Positions 61,086-64,000 of a stretch of 64,000 nucleotides of DNA are shown in pieces. Each line of letters begins with the position of its first letter. Positions within the stretch are counted from its first letter, which is position 1. The position numbers and the translations under genes are program-made. The notes beneath the pieces are model-generated. The model ran no database searches and was not told the DNA's origin. It worked only from the letters and a program-made list of their open reading frames with translations. The stretch comes from Neptuniibacter pectenicola (lineage in GTDB: Bacteria > Pseudomonadota > Gammaproteobacteria > Pseudomonadales > Balneatricaceae), in the NCBI RefSeq assembly GCF_001597735.1, contig NZ_LUTS01000003.1, forward strand, positions 289,677 to 353,676, written 5' to 3'.

Positions 61086-61268
61086 ATGAATGAATTTAAC
61101 TTAGACGAACTTAACCTTCTCTTGAGCGTATTTGAAAAAGCCGGTATCAGTACTGATCAAAGCGCAGAAGGTGAAATGCTACAACGCCTAAAAGCCGCCC
61201 AAGAAACTCGCCAAGAGCTAGACAGTATGGACTTTGATGACTGCCTAGGCGGTGCCTGTAAGTTATAA
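61086..61268 (+). CDS. 60-residue acidic protein after recJ, unrecognised
   Basis: MNEFNLDELNLLLSVFEKAG, a middle helix and an end with two Cys (DDCLGGACKL). It starts 17 bp after recJ and may be cotranscribed with it. Codon use looks like the core genes. I do not know the family. Confidence 0.6.
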   Translation: MNEFNLDELNLLLSVFEKAGISTDQSAEGEMLQRLKAAQETRQELDSMDFDDCLGGACKL

Positions 61269-61440
61269 GCAAGAAGACTCACCCTTTGATCTGATCGTTC
61301 AGGTCAAACGGGTGCCTGCTATCGCCCCTGTATCTGATGGTTGTCGACGCCCATCGGCCTGTGTAGGCGCTCACCCCGTGAGCGAACAGTTAAGATTTTC
61401 TTTTTTCTATGGGGGCGGTGCCCGCGATCCGTGATTGCGT
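61269..61440. other. GC-rich junction segment with three hairpins
   Basis: There is no gene. Inverted repeats lie at 61280-61312 (ACCC..TTTGA / TCAAAcGGGT), 61357-61368 (GCCT/AGGC) and 61369-61383 (GCTCAC/GTGAGC). A T-rich stretch (TTTTCTTTTTT) follows from about 61394, so the last may end the recJ operon. The rest of the gap to 61705 is AT-rich. Confidence 0.5.
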
Positions 61441-61479
61441 ATCGACTGTAGAAATGGGAAGACGTGCTACATTCTTATT

Positions 61480-61495
61480 CTGTTTTTATGTACAG
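61480..61495. promoter_or_regulatory. LexA box at the left edge of the cassette array
   Basis: CTGT-N8-ACAG (CTGTTTTTATGTACAG) followed by TA is an exact match to the gammaproteobacterial LexA core. It lies 9 bases before a GTTRRRY core. In integrons a LexA box normally controls intI from this position, but no integrase gene is present. Confidence 0.6.
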
Positions 61496-61504
61496 TATTT
61501 AATC

Positions 61505-61511
61505 CGTTAGA
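61505..61511 (+). other. GTTRRRY core, possible attI or attC remnant
   Basis: GTTAGAT in the context CCGTTAGATC fits the integron crossover core GTTRRRY. It lacks flanking palindromes, as attI sites do. It is too short to be certain, but it fits as the insertion point of the first cassette. Confidence 0.35.
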
Positions 61512-61631
61512 TCTTTATGTAAGGATAGTAAGACAACGATGTAATTTTCTCCAAGGATGAGAAATCCTCAAGTAAGGAAAGCAGATGAAATTCAATGCGT
61601 CACACCCCCTTCTTAATATCCTTTCTCGGAG

Positions 61632-61677
61632 ATATATGACAACTTGTCGTGTTTAATCGCGACAATCTGTCATATAT
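61632..61677. other. Long interrupted palindrome before first cassette gene
   Basis: Arms ATATATGACA + TTGTCG pair with CGACAA + TGTCATATAT, each separated by a 2-base mismatch (AC/TC), around a 10-base loop. It ends 28 bases before the GTG of the HAD gene. It is not a terminator (no T-run) and lacks attC cores. It may be an operator or an mRNA hairpin. Confidence 0.6.
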
Positions 61678-61705
61678 TTAGCTGTTATAAGCCTTAGGAG
61701 AAATC

Positions 61706-62344
61706 GTGCACTTGGTCATGTTTGATATAGACGGGACTTTGGTTAAGTCATACGATTTTGATTCCGAGTGCTATAAATTGGCGGTCTTTGACGTACTTGG
61801 GGTTGAAGTCAATTCAGACTGGGGGCAGTATCAGCATGTGACAGATGCTGGGATTCTAAGAGAAATAATTGAGAGTCGATCATTGCAGAATGAGTACGAA
61901 AGTATTTTTACTGAGGTTAAAAAGCATTTCATTCTGCGCGTTAGAAAATATATTTCAAATCACGAGGTGTTGGAAATTACCGGCGCAAGCAAATTTTTAT
62001 CAGTGTTAGCCTCGCGTAGGGATGTAAAGATTTCCCTTGCAACAGGTGGGTGGTCAGAAACGGCCAGAATGAAACTGGAAGCCGCAGGCATCAACCACTC
62101 GAATATACCTATCGCTTCGTCTTGCGATCATTATAGTAGAATAGAAATAATGCGAGTCGCAGAAACCCGTTCTGGTGAACACCGGTTCAAATCTAAGACG
62201 TATTTTGGTGACGGTTCTTGGGATAGGAAAGCCTCAAAATCATTAAACTATAACTTTGTAGCTGTTGGATCTCGGATCACAAACTCAAAGTCAATCCATG
62301 ATTATTGTGATTCACAAGAGGCACTAAGATGTATCGGCTTATAA
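61706..62344 (+). CDS. HAD-family phosphatase, first cassette gene
   Basis: A 212-residue haloacid-dehalogenase-type hydrolase. Motif I is MFDIDGTLVKS, motif II lies in SLATGGWSETARMKLEAAGI and motif IV is YFGDGSWDRKAS. An alpha-helical cap spans about 15-95. The substrate is unknown. GTG start with AGGAG upstream. The stop codon lies inside the left core of the following attC site, so this is a cassette gene. AT-rich composition and codon use differ from recJ. Confidence 0.85.
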   Translation: MHLVMFDIDGTLVKSYDFDSECYKLAVFDVLGVEVNSDWGQYQHVTDAGILREIIESRSLQNEYESIFTEVKKHFILRVRKYISNHEVLEITGASKFLSVLASRRDVKISLATGGWSETARMKLEAAGINHSNIPIASSCDHYSRIEIMRVAETRSGEHRFKSKTYFGDGSWDRKASKSLNYNFVAVGSRITNSKSIHDYCDSQEALRCIGL

Positions 62345-62456
62345 CAAACGGCTTCACGCAGACGCCCAAACCTGCGCATCTTTTGTGGGTTTCGCTGCGC
62401 TACACTTTACCACAAAAGCCTCTCCGGTTTGGGCGCTGGTGAGCCGGGCGTTATAT
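62338..62456 (+). repeat. attC recombination site 1
   Basis: A 119-base imperfect palindrome. The left core TATAAC and the right core GTTATAT bound it. The left arm AACAAACGGCTTCACGCAG, then ACGCCCAAACC, pairs with GGTTTGGGCGCTGGTGAGCC, then GGGCGTT. Inner arms CTTTTGTGG and CCACAAAAG are perfectly complementary. Length and layout resemble Vibrio-type attC repeats. Confidence 0.85.
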
Positions 62457-62477
62457 TCAACTCACATGGAGTTAGTT

Positions 62478-62696
62478 ATGTTAAACGTTATATTTACTAA
62501 AAAAGCAGAATCTGAAATAGGCAATGATAATGGAGTTTGCGATTTCTCTATCCCTGAATCATTCTCAATAAATGACGAAATAACACTTAAATTTAAGCCT
62601 TCCAATAATACTATTAGGTTTGTATGCCTAGCTCGCCATTTTGATTTAAACGAAGAGGGAGAACATATTCCTGTTTACACTCTTGATTCCTTGTAG
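62478..62696 (+). CDS. 72-residue cassette protein, unrecognised
   Basis: MLNVIFTKKAESEIGNDNGV, then strand-rich DFSIPESFSINDEITLKFKP and FVCLARHFDLNEEGEHIPVY. I chose ATG 62478 because GGAG lies 7 bases before it and the longer open frame runs back through attC. The protein may be a small beta-fold. Function is unknown, as for most cassette genes. Confidence 0.65.
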   Translation: MLNVIFTKKAESEIGNDNGVCDFSIPESFSINDEITLKFKPSNNTIRFVCLARHFDLNEEGEHIPVYTLDSL

Positions 62697-62773
62697 GAGC
62701 TGAGCAACACAAGAAACCATCTTTATTTCTTACTAATGGAATTATCATAATTTCACCTATTCAATTAAGTTAA

Positions 62774-62822
62774 ATATAACAAGGCGTTGCACTGGATAAA
62801 CCAGTGAACATCGGCGTTATGT
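62774..62822 (+). repeat. attC recombination site 2 (short)
   Basis: A 49-base palindrome from ATATAAC to GTTATGT. The arms AACAAGGCG + TTGCACTGG pair imperfectly with CCAGTGAA + CATCGGCGTT around an ATAAA loop. It is of the short attC type, unlike sites 1 and 3. Confidence 0.8.
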
Positions 62823-62937
62823 GTTTAAAACTAAAGGGAAAGAACCTTTAAAAATTAGTGCTGAGTGTTTCGCCATTTTAGGTTTAGTCGCATCCACTAA
62901 TAAGCTTTACGTAATACCAAAACAAGTTTTGTGGTAA
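62821..62937 (+). CDS. Possible 38-residue cassette ORF
   Basis: A GTG-started frame right at the end of attC 2 encodes FKTKGKEPLKISAECFAILG, then LVASTNKLYVIPKQVLW. The ribosome-binding site is not evident. It may be a genuine tiny protein or chance. The rest of this roughly 310-base cassette holds no other convincing gene. Confidence 0.25.
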   Translation: MFKTKGKEPLKISAECFAILGLVASTNKLYVIPKQVLW

Positions 62938-63037
62938 AGCTATTATTTCGTTTTAGTTTGGGCTTAAATGGCTCAAAGGTAATTTTAATTAAGGGTGGCT
63001 TCGTTATTGTTCGGGTTAAGTTTTTAACTTCTCTTCC

Positions 63038-63135
63038 ACATAACAAGTTGCTCAACAGGACAAAATACAGTTTGCTCGGCTCGTACCTCGCCAATTTTAG
63101 CAAACGGTATTTTGCCCATTAGCAAAGCGTTAGGC
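63038..63135 (+). repeat. attC recombination site 3
   Basis: A 98-base palindrome from ACATAAC to GTTAGGC. Arms AACAAGTTGCT and AGCAAAGCGTT, then ACAAAATAC / GTATTTTG and AGTTTGCT / AGCAAACG are complementary, around a GC-rich centre. It closes the nearly gene-less cassette. Confidence 0.85.
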
Positions 63136-63155
63136 AGTAAAAGGAAGCACCACTC

Positions 63156-63809
63156 GTGAAGTATTACAAAAAGCTAATCCCAGAAAAGTGGCAAGTCTTT
63201 GCATTTGAAGAAGATGGCTCACAAGACTCTTACGTCATTGAAGATATGATTGCCATATCACCGGAAGAAGCAGAAATTATTGCACAAACACCGCCTCAAG
63301 ACCCACTTGTGCTAGATATTCTTCGCAGTGGTTCAACTGAGCGAAACTGGTCATGGCCACCCAAAGCTTATCAAGAAGCAATAGGCCAAATTTCTGTATG
63401 CTCATCAAGTATAGAGGTTCTCATTCGAACAGTTATTTGGCATATCGCAGGTTTAGACAGCATTACTGGTCGAGCCTTTACCGGGAAAGCTCGAATAAAT
63501 GAATTAACTGAGATGCTAAAAGCCTTGATTGAATCCAAGGCACCGCAGTTAAAAGATGACGCCGTAGAAATTAGTAGTAGAATTAAAGATGTTTTCGCGC
63601 GTAGAGCAGTATACGTACACCAAGTCTGGACGATGATTGACGGGGCACCAGCGGTTGGTAAGCTATTCATTGAGCGATATGAAAGACTGGAGAAGCCAAA
63701 ACCTGTTTCACTCAGTGAAATGTACAAACTTGCCGATGATATGAATCAGATTCAATCTGACTTAATGGTATCAATCCTGACTCCATTACTCTCTAGCAAC
63801 ACACCATGA
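63156..63809 (+). CDS. Cassette protein with HEPN-like R-x4-H motif
   Basis: A 217-residue protein that starts at GTG behind AAGGAAG. Residues 1-80 are strand-rich, and residues 85-217 are helical. KDVFARRAVYVHQVWTMIDG near 143-162 contains R-x4-H, the catalytic signature of HEPN nucleases, in a context (ARRxxxVHxxW) that I associate with HEPN-like cassette and defence proteins. Upstream, SSSIEVLIRTVIWHIAGLDS fits the first HEPN helix. Assignment is inference from the motif. No partner MNT gene is next to it. Confidence 0.7.
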   Translation: MKYYKKLIPEKWQVFAFEEDGSQDSYVIEDMIAISPEEAEIIAQTPPQDPLVLDILRSGSTERNWSWPPKAYQEAIGQISVCSSSIEVLIRTVIWHIAGLDSITGRAFTGKARINELTEMLKALIESKAPQLKDDAVEISSRIKDVFARRAVYVHQVWTMIDGAPAVGKLFIERYERLEKPKPVSLSEMYKLADDMNQIQSDLMVSILTPLLSSNTP

Positions 63810-63837
63810 AGTCGCATTTTTTACACTTCAATGGTGA

Positions 63838-63848
63838 GGTTATGCCTA
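63838..63848 (+). repeat. Left core of attC 4, split by the intron
   Basis: TTATGCCTA at the end of the gene at 63156 is the RYYYAAC-type left core of its attC. On the minus strand it reads TAGGCATAA, the 3' exon of the intron. The rest of the site should lie beyond the window. Confidence 0.6.
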
Positions 63849-64000
63849 ATCGGGTAGCCGAGGGTCTCTAACCCTCAGCCCCCACAACACCCTGCATGCG
63901 GATCCGCACAGGGCGTTTCACTGAGAATGGTGAAGCTTGATCCATCCATCGCGCAATTCATAAAGCCCCTGAGATTTTAAGTAAGCATTGGATAATGCCT
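63849..64000 (-). mobile_element. Group IIC-type intron, 3' end (partial)
   Basis: On the minus strand, domain V is at 63915-63888 (CGCCCTGTGCGGATCCGCAT then GCAGGGTG) with CGC at its base and a 2-base bulge. A domain-VI-like hairpin (GAGGG / CCCTC) follows, and the intron ends at CCCGAT before TAGGC. Group IIC-attC introns insert in the bottom strand of attC cores at TTGTT, which this position fits. The element extends beyond the window. Confidence 0.75.
63918..64000 (-). CDS. Group II intron reverse transcriptase/maturase, C-terminal end (partial)
   Basis: The last 26 residues (ALSNAYLKSQGLYELRDGWI, then KLHHSQ) match the maturase ending in which xxNxWLxSQGL is followed by a Trp-containing strand. 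The stop lies 2 bases before domain V, the usual arrangement. The rest is outside the window. Confidence 0.8.
   Translation of the reverse strand, partial: ALSNAYLKSQGLYELRDGWIKLHHSQ

Noticed and set aside
61252..61434. 60-codon frame across the recJ-array junction
   Set aside because: It overlaps the end of the gene at 61086 and runs through the hairpins. No ribosome-binding site or family pattern was seen.
62385..62477. Upstream extension of the 72-residue cassette protein
   Set aside because: The extension is translated attC 1. The ATG at 62478 with GGAG in front is the better start.
62931..63122. 63-codon frame in the third cassette
   Set aside because: It runs into and ends inside attC 3, starts at GTG without a clear ribosome-binding site, and has a leftward frame of similar length opposite it.

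Overview
The window looks like chromosomal DNA of a moderate-GC marine gammaproteobacterium, most plausibly near the Oceanospirillaceae (Neptunomonas, Amphritea or Marinobacterium type). The basis is the gene content and order: smpB, ratA-rnfH, bamE, fur, recN, grpE-dnaK-dnaJ, dapB, ffh, rpsP-rimM-trmD-rplS, xerD-dsbC-hom-thrC-recJ. The genus is inference.

Positions 1-8.8 kb hold a leftward cluster of twelve genes, none of which I can name. Six (1398, 3102, 4680, 5266, 5867, 6373) are divergent paralogues with a shared N-terminal motif, a shared beta-strand motif and mostly a shared Pro-rich C-terminal motif. The motif spacing resembles what I remember of DUF2589. Around them are PASTA and Ig-like domains, a long charged coiled coil, a protein of four L7/L12-like repeats and a partial protein with a hydrophobic Gly-rich stretch. 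This is the best candidate for an undescribed system.

9-20.4 kb is housekeeping: tmRNA-binding protein, an Na+ symporter, ratA/rnfH/bamE/fur/recN, the sigma32-type grpE-dnaK-dnaJ region, a serine acetyltransferase and dapB. 20.5-25.1 kb encodes a four-subunit group 3b-like NiFe hydrogenase with its endopeptidase. 25.4-32.8 kb encodes a V/A-type ATPase in permuted order (B-D-I-K-E-DUF2764-A) whose K subunit keeps Na+-type ligands. A perfect FNR/Anr box precedes a dCACHE-PAS-GGDEF-EAL protein at 33.0 kb.

36-43.5 kb is a TonB island: an exported protein, a membrane polyferredoxin, a CcdA/SafE-like protein, ExbB-ExbD-TonB and an outer-membrane receptor. Both of its promoter regions carry abutting 17-bp operators of the form TGTGRC-N5-GYCRCA. 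43.6-61.3 kb returns to core genes: two Nudix hydrolases, gamma carbonic anhydrase, CorB-type transporter, YpjD, the ffh and rpsP-rplS blocks, xerD, dsbC, hom-thrC, elyC and recJ.

From about 61.4 kb to the end is an integron cassette array. It has three complete attC sites, cassette genes for a HAD phosphatase, a 72-residue protein and a HEPN-like protein, and no integrase. At the left edge are a consensus LexA box and a GTTRRRY core. A reverse-oriented group IIC-type intron interrupts the fourth attC and runs off the window.
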